In this document: piece by piece, positions 1-11,300 of the stretch
Position numbering within the stretch: the first letter of the stretch is position 1
Layout: each line of letters opens with the position of its first letter
Source: Spirogloea muscicola
Taxonomy: Eukaryota; Streptophyta; Zygnematophyceae; Spirogloeales; Spirogloeaceae
Assembly (NCBI GenBank): GCA_009602725.1
Contig: WELB01000025.1
Span: 20,122 to 70,162 of the forward strand
DNA: 50,041 nt
Reading direction: 5' to 3'
Position numbers and translations under genes: made by a program
Notes under the pieces: generated by a model
The model's input: only the letters and a program-made list of their open reading frames with translations
What the model was told of the DNA's origin: nothing
Databases searched by the model: none

Positions 1-100
<100 letters not shown>

Positions 101-223
101 CTCCTGGAGGTCCCCGCCCCCCCCCTCCCCCCCGCGCTGCTGCCGCGCTCTCCGCGCCCGCGCCTTCCGCGCGCGCGCCTCGCCGCCCCGCTGACGCTCC
201 GTCCTCCTCTTCCTCGACTGCAG

Positions 224-3200
224 TGACGTCCAGGTCAGGGACAGCCCCCCGCCGCCTCTCGCCGCCGCTCCGCCCCCGCCCGTGGCATTGCCACTTCTCC
301 CGGAGACCGCGCCGGAGTGGCGCAACAAGGAGTCGTGGCGGGCGGGGCCGGGACCGGGGCTGGGACCGGGGCCGGGCATGGGCCGCGGCCGCCGCAGCTT
401 CGAAGACGGCGGCAATGCCGTGGGATTCGCCTCGAGGGAGGGGCCCGGCGGCTGGGAGAGGGACGGCGCGATGAATGGGGGCCACCGCGCCAACGGCCCC
501 ATGGGGCTCCCTGGCCGCCGGTGGGACGGCGCGCCGGACCACCACCACCTCGTCGACCGCGAGCCGAACAGGCGGAGCTTAGGCGACCCTGAGACTGATG
601 ACCGAGGTGAGTCAGCTGATGTCAGCTGATTGCCTTGCTTGAGCGACAAAAAGAAAGGGCGTGCCGTCGAAGTGCTAGTTGCAGCTGTGTGAGTGGAGCT
701 GTGCCTTGCAGCCATGCTGAATCCAGGACTTGTTGGAGGACGCATGCTGCACGTTTCCCATACCGTGCAGCCCTATCAGACTCAGGCAGACATTCGTTGC
801 GGGCATGTCTCTCAGGTCACGCACGGGACGGCAACATGCGGAAGCCGTATGGCAGTGGTGGGGCCAATGGCGAGGGCATCATGCTGCGACCAGGCTGGGC
901 TGCCCAAGACAGGGATGGCGGGCCCAGTGGCAGGGGAGCCGTTTTCTCAAGGAGCAACTCACATGGCCCAGACCGCCCCTCCCCGAGCTTCGAGCGCTCT
1001 CGCCCTGGCCACCAGCAGCTCACTCGTCCTCCTTATGGAGCTAGCAATCAGGTTGGGAAGTAGCTGGCCAGCAACTGTCCTGCCCTGTTGCACGCCTGGT
1101 CGGGCATCGAATGTGAGATGGGCCATGGGGCGTTGACCTGTTCACGCCCAGTCTGTCTCTTGGTCTGTGCGCTTGTCAATGGACTGAAGGGGCCCTTTCA
1201 CGTGGCAGGACAATCCACGCCACCAGCCGGCCCTTGGTGACGACTTTGCAGACAAGGAGACATTCGGCAATGGAGTCATGACCTCCGAGGAGAGAGCAGC
1301 AATGGAGAAGAAGCGCAGAGGTAAGGCTTCTGGTGACTTGCTGGCACGATAGACCCGCCGGATTGTGCGCGAGGAGGGATGGTCGAGGGACGGTCTGTGT
1401 CGAGACAGTGGGAGTGCTCTGCAGTACTGGATGGGCACAAGGAGCCCCATGTTCTCTTTGTGGCGGCCAGCAGGGTTTGTTTCAAAGTTTGTGTGGCCAC
1501 AGCTTTTCATGGTGGATCGAATGCTGTCCCGGGGTCTGCTGTGGCAAGAAGGCAAGAGGGGCTTGCAGTCAACAGCTGACGTTACCGTGATCGTGCGCAG
1601 AGGAGTTTGAGAAGATGCGCAAGGATGCACAGCGGCATAGCAGCGAGCCGGTGCGCGTGGTGGGGCAGGATGAGCTCCAGCGTCGGAAGCACAGCATTGA
1701 CAGCCTGTGGGATCAAGACTTGTCGGGCACCTCTGACCATCCAGGTCCTCAGACTCGCGAGCCATCATCCCTAGTGGCTGCTTCTGCACCATCAGCAGCG
1801 ACGGTACATGCTACTAGGCCTGTAGTTCCACCTGGCTTCATGAAGCCCCCGGGTTTCGAAGAAACCACACAGCCGTCTGCTGCGGTGCATATTCTACCCC
1901 CCCTCTCCAATGGCCTTGTGCTACCATTGCTTCGCTTTGTTGACTTTCTTTCCCCATCATTAAGGTTGTGAGCCTGAGGTGGCCACCGTCTGTAGCAGGT
2001 TGACAGTCTGCCAGTACCTTGACTCAGCTGGCAGAGGTCAACCACTTCCTGACACAGTCTGCTTCGTTGAGCCATTGCTTGTGAAGGCCTCAGACGTGAA
2101 GAATGTCTCGTCCATCAGCTCCAGCGTGCTGCCATTGGAAGCCATGGGGTCCGGGCAAGGAATCAAGGTATAGGCTGACAAGAATCTGTGCGTTGAAAGG
2201 AGCTACCCGCAAGCTCGTGCTATTGACTGACTTTTGCAAGCTTGATCTTCTGAAATGCTGCAGGCAAGAGACCTAGAGGATAGCCTCTTTGCCTCGGTTG
2301 CAGCTGTTGGAAGGAGCAAGGACGTGGAGAAGAAGCCCAAGGATGTGGAGAAGAAGCCCTCGCCCGCGCACTCCAATGCTAGCAAGGAAGAACATCGTCA
2401 ACGTGCTGCAGATGCAGGAGAAGAACAAACAGGCCATATTCAGGTCCCTGCCAAGGACAGAGCGGAACCGAATGGAGCCACTGGAAGTGCCTGGAGCTTT
2501 GACAAATTCTTCGGTCCTCGAGACCTTATGGGCACATCAGCACCCGCGAGCAGAGAAGGCTCAATCCTTGACGACCTCTTTAAGGGGGTCGCTGTTGGCA
2601 GTAACGGGAGCCATTTGGATGCCCGCACGTTGGATGGCCACGTTGAGGTGCACAGACTCTCTTCTAAGGCATGCATGCTGCACTAGGACTGTGATGGCTG
2701 CACTGCTTTCTACCATATTAAAAGGGCAGTGAGCACTGATAGCCACTTAGTGCTGGTGATCACACAGGGAAAAGTAGCTGTTGACCTCCCCCTGCATTCA
2801 CCACCCCCAAAGTCCTCCAAATTTGCGCAATGGTTCTCCAGTACTGAAGGTGTGTGCCGCAACTCTTCCCTTGACATGCATGCGTTAGCAAGTTCACATG
2901 CAGTTTACCCATCTCATTAGCTCGGTGATGTGTCTTGCCAGCTTCATGCCCTACAGCGTCCTCACACTAGTGCAAAGGACGTGCAGAAGTGGTCGATGAA
3001 GCAGAGCAGGAGGTCATGCCCAGCTTGCTCTCGATGCTAGTCGGCGAGCCATACCGGCCCCCAGGCAAGCCCTCTGCCACAACGATGCTGCAGTGCTCTA
3101 AGACAGCCAGTCGAGCAGAGTCCCTCTCGAAACCAATGCCTCAAGGGCCCTCGGTTGAGGATATTGAGAGAGGCTTTGTAGCATCTTCCTTTGTGGAAAA

Positions 3201-3268
3201 GGCTGGTGTAGTAGACCCTTTGTTCTGCGCCGAGGAGGTAGTACCCCTGGATGTGCCACGAATTACAG

Positions 3269-3305
<37 letters not shown>

Positions 3306-4872
3306 CCAGCAGCAGCCGCAGCACCAGCAGCATCAGCATTATCAGCAGCAGCAGGTGCAGCAGCAGCATCCAGGTGGCCCCTCAACTATGGTGCAGGACA
3401 GTGTGCCTAAGCCCGAGTTCTTGAGCCTGGAAGACATAGAGCGAGAGCAGGAGCAGCAGCAGGAGCGCCAGCAGCATCAGCAGCAGCGGGACCAGCAACA
3501 TCCACGTAGCTTCTCAGCTTTGGTTCAGAACAGTGTGCTCAAGCCCTCATTCTTGAGCCTGGAAGACGTTGAGCAGCCGTTGTTGGAAGAGGCCAGCAGG
3601 AAAGGTGGCAGCGAAGCAGCGGGGATGGGTGCGTGGGCATCAGCAGCCGCAGCCATGGCCTCGGCTCCCGTCGCTGTGAGCATGCAAGGCAGCGACTTTG
3701 CCTCCAAGCACCTGCTTTCGCTCCTGCAGGACGGTGCAAAGCACAGGCCCCCTGATGGCAACCACACCCCAGGCTTGGGTGGCGCATCTGCATCTCCGCC
3801 TGGTGAGGCCATTGTGGTCGCAGCAGGCACTGGAGGGCTGGGTATCAATGCCCGAGGTCCACAGAGTCGTACTTCAAGCTCAACGCCAAGCTCACAATCC
3901 TCCTCCGCTGCCAGGAGCAGCGGAAAGCTCTTTGGGGATGCCATGAAGAGTGCCGGGATGATGACGAGCAGCAAGACCCTGCAGCAGGGAGCGCAGTCGC
4001 AGGTTGAGGATGCAGTTAGCAGTCTGACTGCAATTTCTCAGGCTGCAGTGCTGCACGACTTGGAGGCAGATGGGATGGATGAGCAGGTTCGAGGGGAAAG
4101 AGTCACCCCCTTCCATGTGGCCCCAGACGTGCTCGCCGCCAACCCCTACAACCCGGCTCAGCACGACGACCACCAGCTTCCCAGCCATTCGCAAGGCATT
4201 GCGAGCTTTGAAGCCAGCCTGGCTGCGCAGCACGGTGCACTCTTCACCCCCACCTCCCATCCACCGGCACCCACCTTTCCTTCTGCCCACTTTCAGCACG
4301 GCCACCAGCAGCAGCAGCAATCGTGGCCAGCTCACCAAGACGGAGCCACTTTTGGACCGCTGCTCCCCTTCCACGTGCCACAGGACGCCTTCCAGCATCT
4401 ACCGCCAGGGCTTGAGGACAAGCCACTGGCACAGCACCACCTGTCCCTGGTGCCTCCGCAAGTCCACTTCCACCACCTCGTCCAGCAGCAGCAGCAGCAG
4501 CTGCAGCACCAGCATCCGCAGTTTCTCATGCCGCCGGTGCCGCTGGGCAGGCTGCCGCTGGGCAGCATGCCGCCAAATTTCCAGGGAGGTCCCAGCATGG
4601 CTCCTCATGGCTTCCATGAAGGCTTGGCACATCCGTTGCTCCGGCAGCAGCAGCCGAGCATGCTGTACATGTTACCCCACATCCCGCCGCAGGAGCTGCA
4701 GCGCCAGGACAGGGTGGAAGGTAAGCTAGGCGAGCAACAGTGGCTTCCAGGAAACGCAAACATAAGCATGTCCCAGCAGCTGGTCAACATGCGGCCGGGC
4801 CTCGGCGGTTTCTCGCAGCAGCCCCCACTGGTGCCCCTGGACGAGCCGGAGCGCAAGCTGCGGTATGGCTGA
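224..4872 (+). CDS. 4E-T-like (eIF4E-binding/CBE1-like) protein, 5' partial
   Basis: Eight exons are supported by splice sites and phase: 224-606, 816-1051, 1209-1320, 1601-1884, about 2015-2167, 2264-2647, 2768-2849 and 2987-4872. The start of the fifth is uncertain. The product is low-complexity and Gln/Pro-rich. A series of short motifs follows the order I remember for metazoan eIF4E-transporter: SFDKFFGP then ILDDLF, KFAQWFSS, LLSMLVGEP and SVEDIERGF. The element SFLSLEDIE/SFLSLEDVE appears twice around residues encoded at 3418-3570. A poly-Gln run lies in the last exon. 4E-T and the plant CBE1 group bind eIF4E, decapping factors and DDX6 in P-bodies and repress mRNAs. The N-terminal eIF4E-binding helix would be in an exon upstream of the window. 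No catalytic domain is visible, so the call rests on motif order only. Confidence 0.5.
3271..3303 (+). repeat. (CAG)11 repeat encoding poly-Gln
   Basis: Eleven perfect CAG codons encode Gln in the last exon of the 4E-T-like gene. They are followed by interrupted CAG stretches to about 3366 and again near 3450-3500 and 4480-4503. Such runs are prone to length variation. Confidence 0.95.
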
Positions 4873-5515
4873 CGAGTGGCCTGCTGGCCTTCCTTCTCCA
4901 TCACTAGGAGCCATTGCAAAGTGGCCGCTTCTCTCTCTTGCTAGCTTTGTCATATGCCGGGCTTGGCCGCAGCAATTGCAATAGCAGGCCGGCTCCTGCC
5001 CTGTATCTGTATGGACAAGTGGCCTGCTGCCAGGCTTGGCTATACGTGTTGTAAATATGCATCCTGTCCAAAGCCTACCGCTTGACAACAGACTGCTCGC
5101 CTCTGGGCCGCGTCTGCCTTTTGAGTGTTGCATTGCGGTCAGGTCCGGGTCACACATGGTTGCTGGTTGCTTGACTTAGAGTCAAGCAACGGTTCAGAGA
5201 TGCAGCAGCATTGCCAGCTTGCCTTTGCAGCTGCCAAAGAATCTCTGGAGGTCTCAATCAATGAGCCAGCTGCCGACTCTAGCAACCAAAGATTGGCTGC
5301 TCGACATGCAAAGCCAACAGGGCAGGTGAAGGTGGCGAGTCAGCCGGCTCAGTGCTGACCGCAGTCAGTGAGCTGCTCGGCTTCAGAGAGGCAGTCGACT
5401 CGCTTCCCATCGAAAGGCCGACGCTGCCGGCGGACCACGGACGCGCACGCGTAGCGAGCTGGACTTGGGCAGCTCCTCCCGGGCCTCGGTGGCCCGGCGG
5501 CAGCCCCGCGGGGCG
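4873..5515. other. Convergent intergenic region
   Basis: This region lies between the stop codons of two converging genes, the 4E-T-like gene (+) and DPM2 (-). It should contain both 3' UTRs. I see no ORF with family resemblance and no repeat. Confidence 0.6.
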
Positions 5516-5875
5516 TCAGCTGGCCTTGGCCTTGGCCTTGGCCCGCCTGGCGGCGAGGATGACGACGCCGACGTAGATGGCCACGAGGGAGAGGAGCGAG
5601 ACGCCAGCGAGCGCAGGGATGGCGATGGCGTACTCCCGCGGCGGGAAGTAGGCCTGCAGCGGGTGGCCGGCCTCCAAGAATGGCTGCGGCAGGCAGGCAG
5701 GCGCGGCAAGGCCGGGGCGAGGTCAGCGGCAGCAGGGAAGGGGCGGGGGGGCGGGGAAGAAGCGGGGTGTGGGGAGGGGGCTGACGGTGAGGAGGGTCCA
5801 GGCGGAGTAGTAGGCGAAGAGGGCGCAGCTGGCGAGCAGGAGCGCCAGGCCCGCCGCGCGGTCGCTCAGCTGCAT
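5516..5875 (-). CDS. DPM2: Dolichol-phosphate mannosyltransferase subunit 2 (DPM2)
   Basis: Two exons (5875-5786 and 5683-5516) join in phase 0 to give an 85-residue protein, the usual DPM2 size. The ATG opens MQLSDRAAGLALLLASC, continues to the first membrane helix FAYYSAWTLL, then PF and the loop LQAYFPPREYAIAIPALAG. A second helix and a basic tail (RRAKAKAKAS) follow. The YYxAW-LLPF segment and the YFxPRxYAxxIP loop are hallmarks of the family. DPM2 is a small ER membrane protein that holds and stabilises the DPM1 catalytic subunit making dolichol-phosphate-mannose for N-glycans, GPI anchors and O-mannosylation. A single N at 5895, 20 bases upstream of the ATG, leaves the 5' UTR uncertain. 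The start matches the plant subunit length. Confidence 0.92.
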
Positions 5876-6289
5876 GGCCGCCCGTGCACCCGGCNCGGCC
5901 GGAGGACGCCACGCCGGCGCCATTGGCTCTCGGCAGCGCTGCGCCGCCGCCCGCGCGCCTCGCCCTCCACTGCCCGCGCCTCGGCCGGGAGGACTGTCGG
6001 AGGCGGCGAGCGGCAGTGACAGCGGGGGTGGTGGCGGTGGTGGGGGGGGTGGTGATGCAAGCGACGAGGGCATGGCGGCTGCTGGGATCGAGGAAACAGT
6101 ATAGCGCTTCCCATGTCAGAGTTGCTCCCCTACAGCGGGTAGGGGCTGGGAAAAAGAAAGAAGTGGCTCTCCCAGTGGGGGCAAGGGCTGTGACAAGCCA
6201 GCCCGAAAAGAATCGACAAAGGTTCGAAGGGGGGGGGGGGGGAAAAGAAGGGGCTAAAAACGACGGAGGGGCCTAAAGGCGCCTATGTC
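5876..6289. promoter_or_regulatory. DPM2 upstream region, GC-rich
   Basis: This is the GC-rich 5' flank of DPM2, with a long G run at 6229-6241 and a purine-rich GGT/GGG stretch at 6020-6055. A copy of the short dispersed repeat (GTGGCTCTCCC...CCAGCCCGAAAAGAAT) occupies about 6150-6240. No TATA box was recognised. Confidence 0.35.
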
Positions 6290-6545
6290 AGAACTGGTGT
6301 AGGATGGACCACGCAGCTACGAGAGAGGAGCCTCAGATCCGACAGACTAGCTGCCGTAAAACTATCCCCCTGACAAAAGTCAGAGGCCGCAGCGAGAGCA
6401 CGGCCAGCACGCAGATGCAAGGCGTGGGCCATGGACCGCTGGAGGGAGATCGACAAAGCATGCGATAGACCTGGGCCCACGAGCCAGCGGCGTTGAAGCC
6501 AGCCGGCTCACCTCGCCTGCGGGAGACCTCGCAGAGCAAGCGCGC
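6290..6545 (-). mobile_element. LINE 3' coding tail, copy 1 (decayed)
   Basis: The minus strand encodes a decayed version of a peptide found several times in the window: FNAAGSWAQVYRM, SLQRSMAHALHLRAGRALAAAS and a final SDLRLLSR. It is a near-identical direct repeat of 7590-7830. The better copy shows that this peptide is the C-terminus of a polyprotein with a restriction-like endonuclease domain. It lies in the 5' flank of DPM2. Confidence 0.6.
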
Positions 6546-6605
6546 CCAGATTAACTGGTGGCTGGGAGAGGCCAGCCCAAAAGAATGGACAAGGTCCAAA
6601 GATCC
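6535..6605 (+). repeat. Short dispersed repeat with palindromic core
   Basis: The copy reads TTAACTGGTGGCTGGGAGAG then GCCAGCCCAAAAGAATGG and ACAAGGTCC. GGCTGG and CCAGCC form a hairpin stem. The same unit recurs in both orientations at many places in the window. Confidence 0.8.
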
Positions 6606-6654
6606 AAAGGGTGCCGAAAAACCACACAGCTGGACACTACACGACCGCAACTGA

Positions 6655-6965
6655 AAGCTCAGTACCCACGAGTGAGCAGCAGCAAGTCTGAGTAACTCGC
6701 AGCTGGGAAAGAGGCAGTCCGGCGAGACCCAGAGGCAGCCGCCATAGCGCGGCCTGCTCGCGAGTGGACTGCGTGAGCCAGGGAGCGCTGGAGAGAGATG
6801 GAGAGCCGCATGCTGAAGACCTGCGTGAGCGAGCCGGCAGCATTGAAGCCAGGCAGCGCCCCTGGCTGACCGGACCGCCGATCGATGGCCTGCCAGGCAA
6901 GTCGCTGCAGGAGGTCCAGCCAGCGACTGCCGTAGGCCCCGTGTACAGTGAGGCACATGGTGAGG
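6655..6965 (-). mobile_element. LINE 3' coding tail, copy 2 (divergent)
   Basis: The minus strand reads VHGAYGSRWLDLLQRLAWQA, then FNAAGSLTQVFSMRLSISL, SLAHAVHSRAGRAMAAASG and YSDLLLLTRGY followed by a stop. This is the same domain tail as at 7590-8125, diverged but with the frame largely open. It sits in the same orientation as its two neighbours. Confidence 0.6.
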
Positions 6966-7540
6966 CACTTTGAGAGGCCAGCCCACAGAAACAGTGCTTC
7001 CAAAGAAAGGCAATGGCTGTGGGATTGCCAGCCCAAATGGACAAAAGAAAGGGGAGAAAGACTCTTCCAGTAGAGGGCGATGGCTGTGATTGGCCAGCCC
7101 AGCTTAGCAGCAAGTGATGTACATCTGTCACTGTTCTTGCCTCTGTACTTGGCCACCAAGGCCCTCCATACAGACTCTTCTCTGCGCTCGCCGCAGGCTG
7201 GGCCATCAGGGCGGGGGCCGTGCCAGCGACGGGGAACAGCAGCTCTTCCCACGCGAGGCCGCGGCTGCGAGAGGCCAGCCAAGGCAGTGGAGTGTGTGTT
7301 GTGTGATGGAGGGCGTGTGTGGCCAGTACAAAGTAAGTGCTCGCCCATAGAGAAGAGGGGCTGGCAAAGCCAGCCCAAAAAAGAATGGACAATGTCCAAA
7401 GCCAAAGAAAGAGGAGCCGGAAAAAGGAATGCACTACAAAATACTGCAAAGAAGAAGTGGCTCTCCCAATGGGGGCAAGGGCTGTGAGAAGCCAGCCCGA
7501 AAAAAATCGACAAGGTTCGAAGGGGCCAAACTACGAGCTA
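6960..7540 (+). repeat. Cluster of short dispersed repeats
   Basis: At least five partial copies of the GGCTGTGAGAGGCCAGCCCA unit lie head to tail, near 6970, 7020, 7080, 7350 and 7450-7535. The last copy is the fullest: GTGGCTCTCCCAATGGGGGC, then GGGCTGTGAGAAGCCAGCCC, then GACAAGGTTCGAAGGGGCC. A copy of a second dispersed unit lies inside, at 7101-7170. Confidence 0.7.
7101..7170 (-). repeat. Second dispersed repeat family, copy 1
   Basis: On the minus strand this reads GGCCAAGTACAGAGGCAAGA, then AGTGACAGATGTACATCAC and TTGCTGCTAAG. The same string, with few changes, is found at 8165-8210, 28925-29055 (-) and 31300-31400. Confidence 0.6.
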
Positions 7541-7589
7541 AGCAGCGACTGCGGGGCCTGAAGAGGCTATGGCAGAACGGGGGAGGATG

Positions 7590-8125
7590 GACCACTTAGT
7601 AGTTACGAGTGAGGAGCCTCACATCCGACAGACTAGCTGCCGGTAAACTATCCCCCTGACGAAAGCCGGAGGCCGCAGCGAGAGCACGGCCAGCACGCAG
7701 ATGCAAGGCGTGGGCCATGGACCGCTGGAGGGAGACGGACAAGCGCATACGATACACCTGAGCCGACGAGCCAGCGGCGTTGAAGTCAGCCGGCTCACCG
7801 CGCCTGCGGGACACAGCGCGCCGTGCAAGCCTGGCCAACAGGTCGAGCCAGTGGGATCCGAGAGCCCCATGCACGTCCACAGCCAGGGGGACGAACTCGC
7901 AGCCGGGTGGTCGGCGTGTTTGGCCGCCTTGCTGCGAGCGGCCTTTGCCGCAGCGTGGCCAGCCCGCGAGGCAGAAAGCCCCGGGTTGGAGCGGTCGACC
8001 ACATCAGTGGTGACCACATCGGCAATGATGCGCCCGCCACCGCCCGTCGTGGACGCCACCAGGTCGACGCGGCGCGTGTGGAGTCCGTCGGCCCTCTGGA
8101 GGATGGGCATGACTGCAAAACACAA
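7590..8125 (-). mobile_element. LINE fragment with restriction-like endonuclease, copy 3
   Basis: This is the best-preserved copy. The minus strand encodes HTRRVDLVASTTGGGGRII, then ADVVTTDVVDRSN, GHAAAKAARSKAAKHA, VDVHGALGSHWLDLLARLA, and the FNAAGSSAQVYRMRLSVSLQ to LLTRNY tail. One frame change falls between the two halves. The (R)VDLVA...GGR..ADVVxTD pattern resembles the PD-(D/E)xK core found at the C-terminus of some non-LTR retrotransposon polyproteins. No reverse transcriptase is visible nearby, so this is a 5'-truncated, decayed copy. It ends about 250 bases upstream of the ARPC1 start codon. Confidence 0.6.
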
Positions 8126-8164
8126 AGACGATGCAGAGGGAGCTCAGTACCCACTAGTGAGCAC

Positions 8165-8210
8165 AAAGGGCAAGCACATTGACAAACGTACATCACCTGC
8201 TGCAACGCCG
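8165..8210 (+). repeat. Second dispersed repeat family, copy 2
   Basis: The core is GGGCAAGCACATTGACAAAC followed by GTACATCACCTGCTGCAA. It lies directly upstream of the first exon of ARPC1. Confidence 0.6.
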
Positions 8211-8380
8211 CCCCGCCCAGCGGCCACGACTCCCAGCACGTAGAGGTCGAGAAGCGACGCCCGGGTACCGGGCGGCAATCGACCAGCTCTCGGGCCACCA
8301 GCTCGCCAAAGCAAGCGCCAAGCGAGCGAGGACCAAGAGGAGGAGGGGGCGGCAGGGCCAAGGCTCCGCCGCGGGCGCGC

Positions 8381-11300
8381 ATGGCGCGCCCCGCCGCCGC
8401 CGCCGCTGCAACCGCCGCGGCGCTGGCGCCCTGCGTCTCCTGCCACGCCTGGAACGCCGCCTGCTCCGGCAAGCCCTCGTCGTCGCGCCCCGCGCCCGCC
8501 CGGCCCCCCCCATGGCCCCGGCCCTGACCCGCCCCCTGCCTCGGCCCCTGGTTCAGCGCTGGCGCTCTGCCCCAGCTCGCCGGACGTGCACGTCTACGCG
8601 GCGCCCGCCGCCGGCGCGCCCTGGCGCCTCCTCCACACCCTGCGCAAGGCACCGCACCTCGCCGACCACCCGCCGCAGCCTCTCGGCCGCCTGCTGATCG
8701 GGCCGACCGGCCCGCGCCCGCGGCCGCGCCCCGTGACGAGCTCCTGCCTGCCTCCGACAGCACGACCAGGCCGTGTCGTCGCTGGACTGGGGCCCCGCCA
8801 CCGACCGCATCCTCACCTGCTCTCACGACCGCAACGCGTACGCGCTCCTTGTGCTCCCCGTGCTTGTGCCGCAGCCGTGCTGCAGCCTGGCTTGTCCCGT
8901 CAGCAGCGAGCTGCCAGGAGCCGCATGCCCACGCCAAGCTGAAGCCCTGGGAAAGGCGCACTCTGTGGCCCTCGTCTTCCACGCGACGGGGACGCGCCTT
9001 CAGATACGTGTGGAGCGAGCGAGGTGGCACGTGGGAGGCAGCAATCGTGCTCCTTCGCATCGACCGAGCTGCTACGGACTGCGCTTGGAGCCCTCGAGGT
9101 GAGCAGCGCTGGGCAAGTCACATCACAACCAGCATCGCAACATCAGCAGTACCTGATCCTCGGCAGGTCGTAATTGTACACTCCTTCACTCAAGTGCAGC
9201 AACACGTGCTTGCGTGCTGGATGCTGCTGCACGAGCTCTGACCGAGCTCTCTTCTGCTTGAGCAGAGAACAAGTTCGCGGTAGCCAGCGGAGCCAAATGT
9301 GTGTGCATCTGCTACTACGACAAAGACAATGATTGGTACAGCCGTGGACTTGCCAGTCTCACGACTGATTTCTCTTCTCTTCTGCTCGTGAAGAGAGCAA
9401 GCAAGCATGCAATTCCATCTTTATAGGCCTGTGAGCCTTTCAAGTGCTCATTGTCCTGCTGATCTGTGCCCTGTACTGCATCTCAGGTGGGCAAGTAAGC
9501 AGATCAGAAAGAAACACAACTCCACAGTCACAGGAGTCGCATGGCACCCCAACACTGTAGGCTCTGCAACCTGACACCTTCCTATTCGGTGACTGCTAGC
9601 CTGAATTCATGAAAGCTAGCTCGCAGATGGGCACGCCCGTTGCAGAGGCATCGATGAAGTTTGTACAATTGCGTGCTCGTTCATCGAAGCTGTAGTGTTA
9701 TTGACACCAGTTTGCCAATGCAGTTTTACACTAGCTATTGACCAGGTGCCTTTGTCTTGTGCTTGACAACAACCATGCAAGCATGGTCGCTGATGCCGCT
9801 TCCTGTGACATTTGGCGTTGTGCTCCTTATGAGGTTGTCAGGAAGTTGTTGCGACTACCTCCACAGATGGCAGGTGCCGCATCTTCTGTGCAAGCATACG
9901 CAGCGTCGATGAAAGGTACAGTGCTTCTCACCTGGCTACTGTCTTGCTCCTGGAGGCTAGGATGGTCAGTGTGTGTGCAATATCTGATTCATCAGACGGA
10001 TGCAAATCATAGCAATCATCACAGCACTCTTCGCTTCTGTGCGGACAGCGTGCAGATAAGTGAGTCAACCAAGGACAGTAGCTTTGGAGAGGTATGCATC
10101 AAGCCTGCTGCTACACAATACTTCAGGTCTCTGGGAGATAACCTTGCTATTGCACGAGCAGGTCGTGTTCTCACGTGATGCGGGGGCCTCTTAGCAGTTG
10201 CGCCGTTGCTGAGCAACAACACTAGCAGAAAGCGTTAGGAAGCTTTTGAAAGTCGTCTTAGGAAGAGCCAGTCTTGCTTGTGCAGATGCTTTTGGAGGTC
10301 GATGGAGCTTGTGGGTGGACCTTTGGTGTCAGTTGGTCCCCAAGCGGCAGCCAGTTGGCCTATGCTGGTCAGTGGTATGCGGTCTCCCGAAGTGGCACGC
10401 AGTTGCGTGCATCGTGCTCGGTCAAGCGACGGTGACATGGCGTGCAACTGAGGCCGTTGTTTCAGCGGGCCTTTGGTCTGAGCAGGGCAGGACAGCAGCA
10501 TCAACTTTGTGAGTGGCATAGGTCCCTCTGCAGTCACTCAGCGACTCTCATTGAGGGGGCTGCCACTACTGAAGGTGAACGTGTACCTATACAACGCCTT
10601 TCTGGTGCGGACATTTTAGCAATCAACAGCAATCAAGTCGACTAGAGTGCTTGCAACAAAAGTTCTGTGCCTCTGATGAGATACAGTGTTGCACTGGCCT
10701 GTCAAACAGGTAATATACCTGTCAGAAACTGCAGCAGTAGGTGTGGGGCATGATTGCTGCCCGCTTCTCTTCTTAGCAGACGACACAGGCTCCTGGTTAG
10801 TGAGCATGCTTCACTCGCTGAGCCGTGCTTTGAGCTTGCCTGACGAATGCCCGGGCCACCAAGCTTTGCCGAACCGCAGTGTCTCCTGTGGTTCTCATGC
10901 TCAGAGTCTGCATCGATGTACTGGGTAGGACTTTTGCTGGCTCAATAGACGAGGCAACCAAGCCCACGGCTTCATCAAGGGAAACCTCGAGACACGAGGT
11001 AGCATTGCCTCAACTCAAGCAGTCGTTAGGCGCATACTTGTCGCATTTATTCCGAGAGGTCATGCCTGCTCCCAAGGTCATGTTACCTTGTGGAAGTCGA
11101 GCAGCACGGCACAACCCCAATGGATGGCACGTTTGTACTGCTCAACTAGTGCTACTGTTAGAAGTATTGAGATTATGTCGGGCAAATGACGCTCTTGGTG
11201 CTTTGTCAGTATGAAGCATCTCAAGGAGCGTCTGTCAAGATGGCTACCAATGAGCCGACACAGCACAGCAAGTGCATTACGTATGCCTTTTGCTCTCCCT

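Noticed and set aside
6219-6228. A tRNA gene suggested by GGTTCGAAGG in the dispersed repeat (also near 7515).
   Set aside because: No cloverleaf can be formed around it, and the B-box match fails in the last bases. At most it is a decayed SINE promoter.
7795-9060. A 421-codon open frame on the minus strand across the ARPC1 first exons.
   Set aside because: It is the antisense shadow of GC-rich ARPC1 exons and repeats. The plus strand has clear WD40 homology and intron phase.
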